This document shows, in pieces, positions 20,693 to 32,159 of a stretch of 64,000 nucleotides of DNA (within the stretch, counting starts at the first letter, position 1; every line of letters begins with the position of its first letter). The DNA comes from Ustilaginoidea virens. Lineage: Eukaryota > Ascomycota > Sordariomycetes > Hypocreales > Clavicipitaceae. The notes under the pieces are model-generated. The model saw only the letters and a list, made by a program, of their open reading frames with translations. It was not told the origin of the DNA and did no database searches. The DNA is taken from positions 1,302,001 to 1,366,000 of the forward strand of contig NC_057321.1 of NCBI RefSeq assembly GCF_000687475.1, written 5' to 3'. A program made the translations under genes and the position numbers.

Positions 20693-23317
20693 ATGACAAC
20701 CGCACAAATTCCCGCGGATATATCCAAACCTTCTTTTGCCAAGGTGCGTCAACAAACGTCGTCTTCATCTCACCCCCCTCTCTCTTCGCTTTGGAAACCC
20801 CAATGCCCTGACAATGCACGTGGGAACCCCCTTAGGTCGCGGCCTCCGTTACCAAAGAAAGTGCCTCGGCATCCCTTGGCGCGAAAACAGATCCCAAGTC
20901 TGCCTCAAAGGCTGTCATCGCAGATGGCTCTTCCAACTTTGAGTCCCGACGACCAACCGCGGTTAGACCCATCACCATCGCCGCTGTCGCCTCGTCTCTC
21001 AACCATCTCAGTCTCTCATCAAAAGTCCCAAGTTTGGCTTTGAGTGGGCGCGGCACCGTTCCAGACCATCATCGGTCCAACTTGAGCAAGGAAAGTGGAT
21101 CAGACGATTCTCAAAAGTGTGATTCCAGCTCAGAATTGGATACCAAACCCCCAAGCCTTGACGGAAAGAGCATCACCTCTGGGACAACCTTTGCGTTGGA
21201 TGAAAAGGAATCGCTCCGTCCTGATGATAGTGCTAGCGTCAAGGCTGCAGCCGAAGATGATGACGCCTTTTCTATTCGCGGCTCCCTTGTTGCGGGATCG
21301 CGTATGAGCTCGGATATCGTTCTCAGGGCAAGGACAGTTGCCCAAGGCGACCTCGCCGAGCGCAGAGCTGCTCAGATGGCCACAGCTCCGTTGCCCCATG
21401 GCATCCTCACTCCCCCAAGTGCCTCATCCGAGCGCGGCCCGCCTCTGAGCGCCGCTACCCCTTTAAGCGTTGAGGAATCGTCAGACGCTCTCAATGTCAT
21501 CTACCGCCAAGCACCGGATGAGAAGCTCCTCGACGCTCTGGCGAGCCCTAGAGATCGCTACTTTCTTCTGAGGCTGGAAAAGGAGGTTATCGATTTCGTC
21601 CAGGACTCCAAGTATGTCCCCTGACAAGAATAAAACAAAATTTCGTACGAGTAAGCTGGCTAACCGTCTATGATAGGGAACCGTATATGGACCTACCTCC
21701 GTCAAACTCCTTTTGCAGAATGCTGACCCACAAGCTTGCCGATTACTACCACATGACGCACTCGTACGAGCCTCACATCGGGTCGGTTCGAATCTTTAGA
21801 ACCCCCTTTTGTCGCGTCCCGCCATCGCTAGCCGATATGGCGCCGCAACCCAACGTCTCTACGAGCAGCACGCCCCCACCCGCTGTTTTGCCCAGGAAAA
21901 TCATGCGCCGCGGTCAAGACGGCGATGGTCTTATGAGTGGCAATGCCTCAAAGCCCACATCCGAATCGGGTAGTGAACTGAAGGACGGCAATAAGTTGGC
22001 TGCCAGCCAAAAGTATGTCTTTCCTTTCCAACTCTTGGAGGGTAATGTTGCGCCCTGTATCTGACCAGTGCAATGATCAGGCTATCACGAGAAGAACGTG
22101 AAGAAATGTACAAGCTAGCTCGCGAACGCATCTTTGGAAATTCAGAGGACAGCATTCCTGGTAAGTCAACGAAACAAAATTTCTGCCTGCATGCCAAGGA
22201 AGTCGGCTGCTAATCCTGTGCTAAAGAGAATGACGGAGGAGCCGGAATGTCTCGCACGAGCTCCGTATCGGCTAGCAACAGAGCAAACGCCAACAAGCGA
22301 GGCAAATCCGGCAGGCAACGTCGGGATGATTCTGATAGCTTCGACTCTAGGAATCAGTACACTCCATACTGGGGGCCTCAACAGCAGACATGGGTGCCGC
22401 AGTCTCAGGGACAATTCATTCCTTCGGCGCCTGGTCAGTTCAATGCTCAGCCACAGGCATTGTGTCCGCCTCATGCTGCCCCCGGCTACACGCAGCAAAC
22501 TCCTCCCGCTTACGCCAATGTTGCCGTAATGCCAGCTCCAGCCTCGGGTTACGCAACAATCTATGGCATACCTCAGGTGAGGCAATGAGCTCCTCCCTCA
22601 CTAATGATGAAACCTCTGAATCGGTGACCTGGATGTGCTAACGTGCCCAAAGCAATATCCCCCTCCTCCTCCTCCTCCTCCGCAGCCGCAGCCGCAGCCG
22701 CAGCCACAGCTGCCGCCGCCGCCGCCGCCGCAGCGATATCCACCTGGTGGCGGTAGTCCCATGACAGCCTACGGTACTCCTGCAGCGGCACAACCACAGG
22801 CCTGGGCGCAACCGGGTTATAATCAGCCTACCTACCCTGCCCGCGGTGCCGCACCCCCGTCAGGACCGGGTCATGCTGGTATTCCTTATCCATACGGACA
22901 GCTACCTGTCAATGTGAACCCTCATGACCCCAAGAGTCAGCATCCCATCCCTGGCAGCTATAACAGGAACCATGCCTTTAATCCCAAGACTCAGTCGTTT
23001 GTGCCTGGCGGGAACGGCATATCAGCTGTGCCGCCTCCTCAGCCGCCCTTCACTGCCCCTGGCTCTCACCATGGCAGCCCGCAAATCGGCACTCCTCACT
23101 TGGCGTACGGAGCATACCCGCCGTCTCAGCCGTATGGGGGGGGATACGTCATGGCACGTCAAGGCTCGAGTAGCTCTACGCCTGGTTACCACACGGTTCC
23201 GCATGTTCCCTCGCCACACATGCAGCAGCCGCAGCTACCGAGCATGACCGCGCTGCCAGGCCTACAATCTATCCCTCATGCCCCCCCTCCGCCTCATGGG
23301 CCACCTCCACATCAGCA

Positions 23318-23353
<36 letters not shown>

Positions 23354-23492
23354 TCTACCGCAAATTCCACCTGGTCATATCCCCGGCCGCCCTCCAGTTC
23401 CGGCGTCCTTGGGTTCCAGCCAGATGTTCACGCATTTACCTACGTATGGCAACCCGGCAACTCTGCCACAGAAGCCAGCTACCGGAATTTAG
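20693..23492 (+). CDS. R3H and SUZ domain RNA-binding protein
   Basis: Six exons: 20693-20743, 20836-21611, 21677-22012, 22081-22160, 22227-22576 and 22653-23492, giving 810 aa. All introns are GT-AG, 65-92 bp, most with CTAAC/CTGAC branch sites. An R3H domain (about 250-320) is plain: RYFLLRLEKEVIDFVQDSKEPYMDLPP is followed by SFCRMLTHKLADYYHMTH, with R290 and H294 as the RxxxH pair and the codon of K276 split by intron 2. A SUZ motif (SREEREEMYKLARERIFG, about 390-406) follows. This is the single-strand nucleic-acid-binding pair seen in Encore/R3HDM proteins. The C-terminal 280 residues are Pro/Gln/Tyr-rich and disordered, with a CAG-repeat Gln tract near 752-768. A cytoplasmic role in mRNA binding is expected from the family; targets are unknown. 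Confidence 0.93.
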
Positions 23493-24188
23493 GATGCATC
23501 CATACGGTGTTCAAGGGCAGTCAGTCCAGCAAAATAGGCGTATCGGGGGGTTATGAGTCAGAAGGAGAGGCGGGAATGAGGGAGCTTCGTTACAATCTCG
23601 CTCCATGTCTCGACCCACTTTTTCTGGTTCTTTCTTTTCAATATTGGCGTTACTGGTGGTCAGGATGACGAGAGAAAAAGAACTCAATATTCCACGCGTT
23701 TTCTTTCTGCTCTTTATTTTAAACGAACCGTCACTAGATCAAAACAAGCTGATTTCATCGATAGTCATTTTGTCTTTGTTGCTGCCTTGCATTTGTTCTT
23801 CAGCGCGACAACACGTGGACAAAATTGATAAAACAATTCCCAATTTTTTTTTTTTTTTTGCGTTCTTTCTTTCTTTGACATGTCTTGGTTCTAAAAGTTG
23901 TAAAAGCCAACCAACGACCTTTGGACCGACCACAACGCCATGATGATTGTGTGATAAGAACACAAATGTGCCGGGGTGCCTTTGCTCTGTTTCTTCTCCG
24001 CTTCTTTTTCGACAAGATTGTTTTTCCCCCCCTTCCCATGGATCGCCCACCTGTAGCGGGTTCCACATTCATTATCTTCTCCGTGGTTGATAATGTGCTT
24101 TGCCGTAGAACAACGAGCTTCAATGATATGAAAGATCGCCAACGTGGTTCCTCGTTGCTACGAAACTGAGTCGATGTATCCTTGTTCT
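23493..24188. other. convergent 3' flanks of R3H-SUZ and eIF3f genes
   Basis: No coding frame is supported here. T-rich tracts (for example 23848-23860) and AT-rich stretches are consistent with facing 3' UTRs and polyadenylation regions. Confidence 0.5.
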
Positions 24189-25459
24189 CTACTCGGTTGG
24201 CTCTCTTGGCTCTCGGGGTTCCCGAAGTTCTCTTGGCTCTCGTTGCTCCCTTTGCTGACCACCGCTTCTGGCACCACCACGGCCACCTCGCTTGTTGCCG
24301 CGCTGACCCTTGTCACCGTCACCTTTGTCGCCATCCTTGTCGTTGCTGATGAGGTTGGCTGTCGCCAATCGTTGGGAGAGGTCAATCTGAGTGCGGATAG
24401 TGTTGGCGAGGTAGCTGACCATGAGGACGTCCTGGATGTGGTTGTTGAAGTCGTGCTCAATTTGAGAGGCATCGACCTTGGGTGTCAGAGACAGGGCGTT
24501 CATGAGGTATTGGCCCAGGGCGGTGTTGGGCTCCTCGTCCTCGTCGAGGACGCCGTTGATCCATTCACTAACGCGGTCCAGCAGGCCGAGAGTGTGCTCG
24601 ACGGATCGGCCGAGGCTCTCGATATCCGAGACGAGGGGGGCGGCTCGGTTCTCGTTGTCCTGGGCGCTGGCGACGGCCTCGAGGGCGCTTCGTTCCGCGT
24701 CGCCGTACAGGATCTTGTGGGGCACCTGGATGAAGAGGCAGCTTTCCGCGGCGCGTTCAGCGTTGACGGCCACGGGGGCGCTGATGTAGCACCTGGTCTG
24801 GATGTCCTCGCCGGGCTCGGTGGAAATGGTCATGTGGACGGCGGGGTGAGGGGCAGTGCCGGTCTCCGCGCTGGCAAAGAAGTTCTGGATCAAGGCGCTG
24901 AAGCTGTTGAGCTCGGGGGAGGTGGTGTACCATCCGAGGAGGGTTTCGCGGGGCGAAGCCTTGAGCGTCAAGGCGAGCATGTTCTTCTGGTATTCCACGT
25001 CGACTTCGACCTGGTCCTCCTCCTCGGTGTGGGGGATGGCGAAGCAAGAGCGGACCTCGACGTCGGTGCCGTCTTCGGATCGGGTTCCTACCAGGGCGCC
25101 AATGACGCGGGTAGACTGGGCGTTCTCACCAGTGTCTCTTCGAACGGCATGATCGAGGATAGAGAAGACGGCCTTTTAATGGAAACAGAAGCGTTAGATT
25201 AGATCTACTGGTTCGCAGAAATGATGGATTTCCATTCAAAGCCACGAATCAGAAAAGAATTCAGGTCTAGGGGCTATCTGGGGTCGAGTGCGTTTGTACT
25301 GTTGTCGGGGGGGGGGGCCGAAAAGGAGTTGTGTGATGTTTATTGTACCTGAGGTTGAATGTTGACGGTAAGCGGGGCAATGCTCGACTGAAGACCAGCA
25401 TTGGTGTGCGTCAAAGGACGCGCGAGATGTATGAAGTGCTCGGTAGCGGCGGCGGCCAT
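24189..25459 (-). CDS. eif3f: translation initiation factor eIF3 subunit F (MPN domain)
   Basis: Exons 25459-25349 and 25172-24189 give 364 aa. Exon 1 encodes [19 protein letters not shown] and ends VNIQPQ. A 176-bp intron (GTACAA...AAAG) follows. Exon 2 opens [12 protein letters not shown] with [27 protein letters not shown], the MPN domain of eIF3f (about residues 25-165). The JAMM metal-binding His/Asp set is absent, as expected for this non-catalytic MPN protein. The second half ([41 protein letters not shown]) is the conserved C-terminal helical part. It ends in an RG-rich and then REPRE-repeat tail. eIF3f belongs to the eIF3 complex that recruits mRNA to 40S subunits. It shares a 473-bp divergent promoter with UTP25. 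The intron carries a C run on the sense strand. Confidence 0.95.
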
Positions 25460-25932
25460 GCTGGGCAAGTCGGGGAGGGAGAGGGGGGGGGGGGGAGGCG
25501 ACGAGGCGGTCGTTGTGCAAAGAGTACGAAGTACGTATGCGTTATGCGGGACGATGTTTTTGTCGTGGGCGATGGGAGGGGTCCGCGGCTTTGCTTGGGT
25601 GTTTCGCGATGCCCGCCAGTTTGGCCGATTTTTCGCTTTGCATGGGTTTGGGTCTCGGGAGTTGTGCGCAGCGTCAAGCCACGGCAGGAGATTTTTCGGG
25701 CTGTGGCTTGCACGGCGAAGAAGCCGATGGATGTGGCTGAGCGCACGAGGCTGCAGGTTAAGCCTTACGGAACGGAAGTTTCGACTTTTTAGCGGGTCAA
25801 CGAATGAGAGCGCCGGGTAAGATGTCGCAACGTTTTCAACTGACCATTCTTCAAACCAGAATAGCTATTTTCTTTTCCTAGAGAGGAGGGGGGGGTGATT
25901 ACTGGTCGATTTTTTCGGATCCTCGAATCACC
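25460..25932. promoter_or_regulatory. divergent promoter eIF3f / UTP25
   Basis: The 473 bp between the two start codons have G runs (25484-25494 and 25887-25894) and no coding signal. The arrangement places a translation factor and a ribosome-biogenesis factor under a possible shared promoter. No RRPE or PAC-type motif is obvious to me. Confidence 0.45.
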
Positions 25933-26903
25933 ATGGGCTCTCGTGGGAGAGGAGGCCATTTCAGAGGCAAAGGAGGGAGGGGAGGGCGAGGGGCAAGAGG
26001 CAGAGGAAGAGGAGGATCAAATCGATGGGGACCACCAACAAGACGATTCGACAATGCACGCTTGGCAGAGAAAGAAGAGTGAGTGTTTGCGGAGACAATG
26101 TGGAATTACAGGCGCACCCAACTCACGCGAAGCATTAGAGAGGCCGGGTCTGAGCCCGACGTCGATGATTCTCAAGACGAGGGCAGTGCACCTGCTGAGG
26201 AGGACAGCGGCTCCGACGACGAGGATGATGCGCCTGCCGTCCGCCCATACATGGCCTTGCTGCAGAGCTTCAAGGAATCCAGCGGGCCCAAGGCTAAGAG
26301 AAGGAAATTGGAACACGACCAATCTCCAGCCGCAGCCGCAGCCGCATCCGCAGCCGCAGCCGCATCCGCAGCCGGAGACGGCAGAGACGAGAGCATGGAC
26401 GAGGCCAGTGGTGAAGAGCCGCGGGACATTGATGAAGCGGACGAGGCCGAGGATGCCGAGGACCAAGAGGAGCAGCTTGAAGACGAGCCAGACTCCGAAG
26501 ACGAGCAGCTCTCGGATCCCTTCGACGCCCACTTTGCGCACCCGGACGATGCAGAAGTTGGCAGAGCCATCACGGCTATCAAGAAGGAGGAATGGGTCAC
26601 AAACAGGGCGCTCGTCCAATCTCTTTGGGCGAGCACCATGTCGGCAGGCTCAGGAAGCAAGCTTGGCACCCCCGCGCCCTGCGGCTACGAGGGGCTGAGG
26701 TTGAAGCAGAAGCTGCAAGAGGCGGCTTTGAAGAAGATGGACAAGCTGGATGCTACGCAGCAGGCAATTCTTCCATGGCTGTTTGAATACAAGGACATTC
26801 TCTACTGCGACAGAACGGTCAAGAATTCCACAACCTTGCGACAAGCTGTTTGTCTGCATGCGCTGAATCACGTATTCAAGTGAGGATCCTCGCTGCTTCC
26901 TCT

Positions 26904-26950
<47 letters not shown>

Positions 26951-28329
26951 CTTTCCAGGTTTCGTTTTATTCCTGTTGTTGTCGAGAAGTTTGCTAACAC
27001 CGCTGCAGGACGCGCGATCGCGTCATCAAAAACAACCACAGACTCGCCAAAGAGGGCGAGGACGCAGAGCTAGAGCTTCGCGACCAAGGCTTCACCCGGC
27101 CCAAAGTTCTTTTCCTGCTGCCAACCAGAAACTCGTGCGCCAAAATCGTCGGCATCATCCGCGATCTGTGTGATCCGGATCAGCAGGAGAACCGCAAGAG
27201 GTTCGAGGACTCGTACATTGACGAGGAGAACAGCTTTGGCCATGACCGTCCGGACGATTTCAAACATCTGTTTGAGGGCAACGACGACGACATGTTTCGG
27301 CTGGGATTCAAATTCACCCGCAAGACCATCAAGTACTTTTCGCAGTTTTACAGCTCGGACATCCTGTTTGCCAGCCCCCTCGGTCTCCGGATGGCGATTG
27401 GCTCCGAAGAGGACAAGGAGAAGAAGAAGAAGAAGAAGAAGCCCGACTGCGACTTTCTCAGCTCCGTCGAGATGGTCGTCGTCGACCAGGCCGATGCGCT
27501 GCTCATGCAAAACTGGGAGCACGTCGAGTACATCTTTGAGCATCTCAACCTGCAGCCCAAGGACGCGCACGGCTGCGACTTTAGCCGCCTGCGGAGCTGG
27601 TACCTGGAAGACTGGGCCAAGTTCTTCAGGCAGACGGTGGTCCTGTCGGCTTTCAACACGCCCGAGCTGGCCGAGCTCCAGCGACGCCACTGCCACAACT
27701 GGGCCGGCAAGGTCCGCCTCCAGCCCGAGTACCCGGGCGTGATCCAGCAGCTCGGCGTCAAAGCCAGGCAGACCTTCTCCCGGTTCCAGTCCAGCTCTGT
27801 GGACAAGGACCCGGACGCCAGGTTCGCGTACTTTGTGTCGGCCGTCGTGCCCACGCTGGTCAAGAGAGCCAGGGACGCCACCGGCACGCTGCTCTTCATC
27901 CCTTCCTACCTCGACTTTGTCCGCGTGAGGAACTACTTTGCCAACTCGGCCACCATGAGCAGCGTCACCTTTGGCGCCGTGTCCGAGTACACCGACGTGC
28001 CCGACGCGTCGAGGGCCCGCTCGCATTTCCTGTGCGGCCGCCACCGCGTGCTCCTGTACACGGAGCGCGCCCACCACTTCCGGCGCTATCAGCTGAGGGG
28101 GGTTGAGCGCGTCGTCTTCTACGGCTTGCCCGACAACCACGTCTTTTACCGCGAGGTGGCGGGCGATTTCCTGAGCAGGAGCGAGCAGGACCTCAAGGTT
28201 GAGCCCGGGCGGGGGGCTGTGAGGGTCATGTTTTCCAAGTACGACGTGATGAAGCTGGAGAGGATTGTTGGATCCAGACGGGTGGCAAAGATGATTCAGG
28301 AACGTGGCGACACGTTTGACTTTTTGTAG
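25933..28329 (+). CDS. UTP25: U3 snoRNA-associated SSU processome factor UTP25 (DEF family)
   Basis: Exons 25933-26078, 26139-26879 and 27009-28329 give 735 aa. The intron 1 acceptor could instead be at 26132; both keep frame. Exon 1 encodes an RGG-rich start ([20 protein letters not shown]). An acidic region (about 55-170) follows, then [13 protein letters not shown] and the helicase-like core: [50 protein letters not shown] (DQAD in place of DEAD), VVLSAFN, and a C-terminal [22 protein letters not shown] half. No Walker A is present, as known for Utp25, a degenerate DEAD-box-like protein needed for early 18S pre-rRNA processing in the nucleolus. Intron 2 contains a run of 44 T. It is convergent with the bL17m gene 195 bp away. 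Confidence 0.95.
26907..26950 (+). repeat. T44 homopolymer inside UTP25 intron 2
   Basis: An uninterrupted run of 44 T starting 27 nt after the donor at 26880. It is the longest homopolymer in the window and leaves the donor, the CTAAC branch site and the CAG acceptor untouched. Confidence 0.95.
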
Positions 28330-28523
28330 CAGCGTTGGGGGTGCGTTTTGCAGCAAACAGGACCAAAAAGGAACGTTGGGTGGTGTGTGCGGTAAGGTAA
28401 ATAAAAAGAGGTCATGATGAATATCGATACAACGTACCGCGTACAACGTGCGGTCCAACTGTTTTGTACAAGCCGGTCGTGATGCTCAGCTCCCCCCGCG
28501 CCTGGCAACCGCGTCAACCTCTT

Positions 28524-29308
28524 TCAGCCCTTGGCCTCGTCCGCCGCCGCCGCCGCCTTCGCCTCCATGGGCGAGTCCGAGCTCCCCGCAGCGCCGCCCT
28601 CCGTCGTCTGCAGAGCCACAAACCGCCGCACCATATCCTCCAGATCCTGCTCCCCCCTAAACTGCGTCACCTTTCTCGCGTTCTTCATCGTCAGGGGCGT
28701 CGGTTCCCGGCCCAGCACGCGATCCCTCGCAATCGCCTTGGCGGTCATCATGAAACGCGAGTCCTTGGGCCCGTCGACGAACTCGAGGACCGCGCTCTCG
28801 CCTTGGTCGTAGGCGTTTTTGGGCTCCGTGCGGGTCACGCGCGTGTAGCCGCCTTCGCGGGCGAGGTACCGATTCCGCAGCTCGCCAAAGAGCTTGGGGA
28901 GGAGGATATGCGGAGTCTGCGTGCACAGCACGGGTGTGTCAGCGCCAGTGTTGCCGGCGATCTTTCTTTTTTATTTCTTTTCTTCTTTTTTTTCTCTCTC
29001 TCTCGCTCCCTCTGTTGCGCGGGGGAAACCCCCTTCCCGTTCGTTGACGTCGACGGGAGGGGGGGGGGGGGGGGGCGACACGAGACACGTACGTAGAGGA
29101 TGCCCTGGGCTGATCGCCTGCAGGGCTCGTTGTTCTTCTTGGCCAGCGTGATGAGCTTCTCCGCCAGGCGCTGGGCCTCCTTGGCCTTTGCGTGCGTGGT
29201 CTGGATGTGCTCGTACTGCACGAGCTGGGTGACGAGGCCGCGCAGCAGGGCTTTTCGCGCGGACGAATTGCGGCTCAGGTGGCGGTACTTGACGAGGCCG
29301 CCTGCCAT
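28524..29308 (-). CDS. mrpl8: mitochondrial large-subunit ribosomal protein bL17m
   Basis: Exons 29308-29093 and 28916-28524 give 202 aa. Exon 1 encodes MAGGLVKYRHLSRNSSARKALLRGLVTQLVQYEHIQTTHAKAKEAQRLAEKLITLAKK, an almost bacterial L17 start. Exon 2 continues TPHILLPKLFGELRNRY and GGYTRVTRTEPKNAYDQGESAVLEFVDGPKD, completing the L17 fold by about residue 120. The remaining 80 residues are a fungal mitoribosome extension, Ala/Glu-rich at the end. The start at 29308 directly precedes the conserved N-terminus, as in other fungal bL17m (yeast Mrpl8). The 176-bp intron carries a run of about 20 G on the plus strand, a C run in sense. It is divergent from MIC12, another mitochondrial protein. Confidence 0.95.
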
Positions 29309-30068
29309 TGCGGATGCGTGGCCGGGGCCGTGGCCGGGGCCGTGGCCGTGTCCGAGTCCGAGTCCGTGTCCGAGTCCGTGTCCGAGTCCGTGTCCGAGTC
29401 CGAGTCTCGGGGGAAGGAGGTGGAGGAGAGTGCGCGCCTTTTCTTCGCTTGGGCGTTTGTTTGTTTCTCTGGGGCGGCGTGGCTTCAGGTCCAGCGGTTC
29501 GTGGCCATGATGAAGAATAAAATGCTGGATGGAGGTTTCGTTTCGGTGGGTTCGAAGGGGAGGGAGGAATCGAGGATTGGCGGCTCGGGATTGGTCGGTA
29601 CGGAAAGTGGGGCGCCAGCCTCGAGGTTGCAGCTTGGTCAGCCTCGCGGCGGAAAAGTCGAAACCAAACGGCCCAACTGCCAAGGTCCAGTCAGCAGCAA
29701 GCAGCCACGACGAGACGAAAGGAAGGCTTCCCAGGAGCTATTGACGTCAGCCGTCAGCCGTCAGCCGTCAGCCGTCAGCTCCCCCCCCAGAGAACCTTGC
29801 ACATCAATCGCCCGCCTCATCGACGACCCCCCGTCTCCTTGTGTGCTGCTTGACCGAGCTTGAGCTTGTCTACCCGCTGCGGTGCTGCCGAGTTCCAATG
29901 CGCATCACATCATGAGAATCGACCACTAGCCCGCATTGACTCCGCCCACCCGCCCATCTTTTGCCCTTTTGATCCGTCCGCTCGGGTACATCTCGTCGCG
30001 GACTTGTCAAACCCGCCTCACGAGGCACCCCTTTTCAAACCACTCGGCTGCCTGCCACCACCCGCACA
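29309..30068. promoter_or_regulatory. divergent promoter bL17m / MIC12 with minisatellites
   Basis: The 760 bp include imperfect CCGAGTCCGTGT repeats (29351-29403) and about five TCAGCCG units (29747-29780). No coding frame fits a known family. The two simple repeats lie just upstream of the respective genes and may be length-variable. Confidence 0.5.
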
Positions 30069-30879
30069 ATGGGTTTCGCCACCGGATTCGTGCGTTTGGA
30101 ATCTTGAAACCCCCCCCCCCCCCCCCTTCTTCTTGTCCCAGCTCCCAGCTTCCCGCCTCGTGGTACAGTATCGTGCCAGAAACAAGCTAATCAAGCCGGC
30201 TGGACGCAGACTGGCGGCGTCGCCCTCACCCTCTCGGTCGCGTACCTCTCCGTGCTCGCCCACCAGAGGAACCGCGAGCACCAGGGCCACTCTCTGCGCG
30301 CACAGGCCCTGGCCGTCCAGAGCCTCATCGACCCCGTCCCCCCGCCGCTGCCGCCCTCCCGGTCCCAAGTCGCCGCGGCCAAGCGCGCCGAGGCCGTCGA
30401 GGTTGCCAAGGAGCGGTGGAACCACGAGGTCGAAAACGCCGTCCGGTGGGTCCAGCGCACCGACTGGCACGACGTCCGCGAGGGCCTGGAGGACCGCGTC
30501 GCCGCCCTCTGGAGCAGGGCCTTTGGGCAGGCGGCGCACGACGGCGCCGCCGAGGCTGTCGGCAGCCAGCTGCGGACGGGGGCCAGCAAGGCCGCAGCGG
30601 AGGCGCGTGACGCCGCCGGCAGAATCGCATCCGGGAGCAGGCGCACCGTCGAGAGTGCTGCGGCGGAGGCGGAGAATCTCGAGGCCAAGGTCCAGGACAA
30701 GGTGCTGCAGGCCAGGATGGCCGCGTGGAGGGACGCCCAGCGGGCCGAGAACCAGGCTCTCCGGAAGGCGTCCGAGGCGGAGGATGCGGTCGGGGCGGCG
30801 CTCCACGCCGTCGGCGACAAGGCTGCCGAGGTGGCCGGCAAGGTCGGGTCGGCGGTTGGTCTGTCTGGCGGCCGTGCCG

Positions 30880-30910
<31 letters not shown>

Positions 30911-31067
30911 GGGCCGAGGCGACGTCTCGGCCGCCAACGCGGTCCGGAAGGCCCTGGACCAGCGGTTCGAGAAGAGGGGCGTCGACAAGCGCACGGCGGC
31001 GGAGGTGCTGACGCAAAGATACACGCCGATGGACAGGCGGGACAACACCGTGCTGAGGGGACTATAG
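30069..31067 (+). CDS. MIC12: MICOS complex subunit MIC12
   Basis: Exon 1 is only 21 nt (30069-30089, MGFATGF). Exon 2 is 30210-31067, for 292 aa in total. Joined, the start reads MGFATGFTGGVALTLSVAYLSVLAHQRNREHQ, the diagnostic N-terminal membrane segment (about 8-27) and loop of fungal MIC12 (Aim5/Fmp51). MIC12 anchors at cristae junctions in the inner mitochondrial membrane. The rest is a long helical Ala/Glu/Arg-rich region with WNHEVENAVRWVQRTDWHDVREGLE (about 80-104), which is the conserved part. A poly-Ala tract (GCTGCT repeats near 30885-30910) interrupts the C-terminal third. The 120-bp intron has a C run 20 nt after the donor and branch GCTAATC. The tiny first exon would be missed by simple gene finding. 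Confidence 0.93.
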
Positions 31068-31755
31068 TTGTCGAAAAAACGTGTCGGGGAGATTTCCAAG
31101 GCTTTGTGTGTCTGCTGAGGGGAGGATGGAGCAAGGGGCGGGCATTTGTATACTACAGCAGTGTAGGGAGGGAAGGGAACAATGGGATGACGGCGTCGCA
31201 TATCAAAGGATTGACCTCGCTGCGTCGCCGACGGTACCAAGCACGCATGTCTGGGCGCAGCCGGGCTCACAGGCTGATTCCGAGAGGGCCCAGCGGACGC
31301 CGGCGCAGGGGATGCAACGCGTCAAGAGACTTTGACTCTTGTGGTGAAGCACGACATCCCACGACGGCCAGGATTCAGACAAGGCTGCAGCCCGAGCTGC
31401 GCAACTAAGCAGCCTACTAACGAGGGCATAACGAGGCCTATTTTCAAGCCCGTGGGCAGATTACCTACCTGGTACCCAAGGAGGTAGCGGGAATCGCCTC
31501 ACCGCGCCCGAAGTGTCCTACGGGTGCGATAAGTGCCCTGTAGCTCTTTATGTGCAGTTCTGCAAATTGCCGGTACCTGTAATACTATACCAAGTTCTAG
31601 TCTGCCGATCTACCTTTCAATATGAGATTCTTTATCGGCCCCAACCCTGGTTTGCTACGACGCCTGCACCGCGGCACCTTTCAAAGGGATACAAAAGGGA
31701 CCCTGCCCCCGTCGATGTCGCCCGCCAGCCAAGCCAAGCCAAGCGTCTACGGCAT
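31068..31755. other. 3' flank of MIC12 and left edge of the tandem-unit region
   Basis: No gene is seen here. A short TACCTACCTGGTACC motif lies at about 31461-31475. Composition shifts from the GC-rich MIC12 gene to a more balanced sequence. Confidence 0.4.
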
Positions 31756-32159
31756 CTACTTTCCACGTCCAGTTCCTGGTGGGCAGCCGCATGTCGTGCA
31801 AGCGCTGTCTATTTACGGCGGCATACCTCTTCCGTCGCCTTGCCGAGCTGTTGCACGCTATGCCAGGCGTGTTCGCACGGAGTGTCGGCCTAGACAAGCT
31901 TTCCCGTCTCCCGTTCGTACCTAGTACGATTATATCCGAGCCATTTCGTGCAGGCATTGCACACAAGCCCCCCATTTTTGAGGAGGTCCTCGATCCAGTC
32001 GAATCCGTTAGCGTCTAGCGGCGGCCCATTGACAAGGTCCATCTTTCTCCCTTTTGACATGGGGTCTAAAAGCCCGGGGCACTGGGGCTGGATGTTGAGA
32101 GCCAAGCTGACATGGGTTCAAGCGGCTGCTTGCAAAAGGGACCTGGCCGTGACATGCGT
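31756..32159 (-). pseudogene. decayed copy 1 of a small putative secreted-protein gene
   Basis: This aligns along its whole length to copy 2 (32917-33328). Shared landmarks are the HVxARSLLQA leader, the QCxGLL segment, a LLKNG/CxxC region and the GGAAAGTAG end. It is broken in several places. The aligned start codon is ACG, TGA interrupts the leader about 14 codons in, TAG lies where copy 2 has a Tyr codon, and a further TGG-to-TAG change and a 1-nt deletion follow near the end. Many of the differences are transitions. No functional product is expected. Confidence 0.6.

Noticed and set aside
24144..25202. 352-aa plus-strand open frame
   Set aside because: Mirror of eIF3f, whose MPN and C-terminal motifs are unmistakable on the minus strand.
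29351..29403. Possible CRISPR-like or regulatory repeat array
   Set aside because: Uniform 12-bp CCGAGTCCGTGT units without spacers in a eukaryotic genome: a minisatellite.
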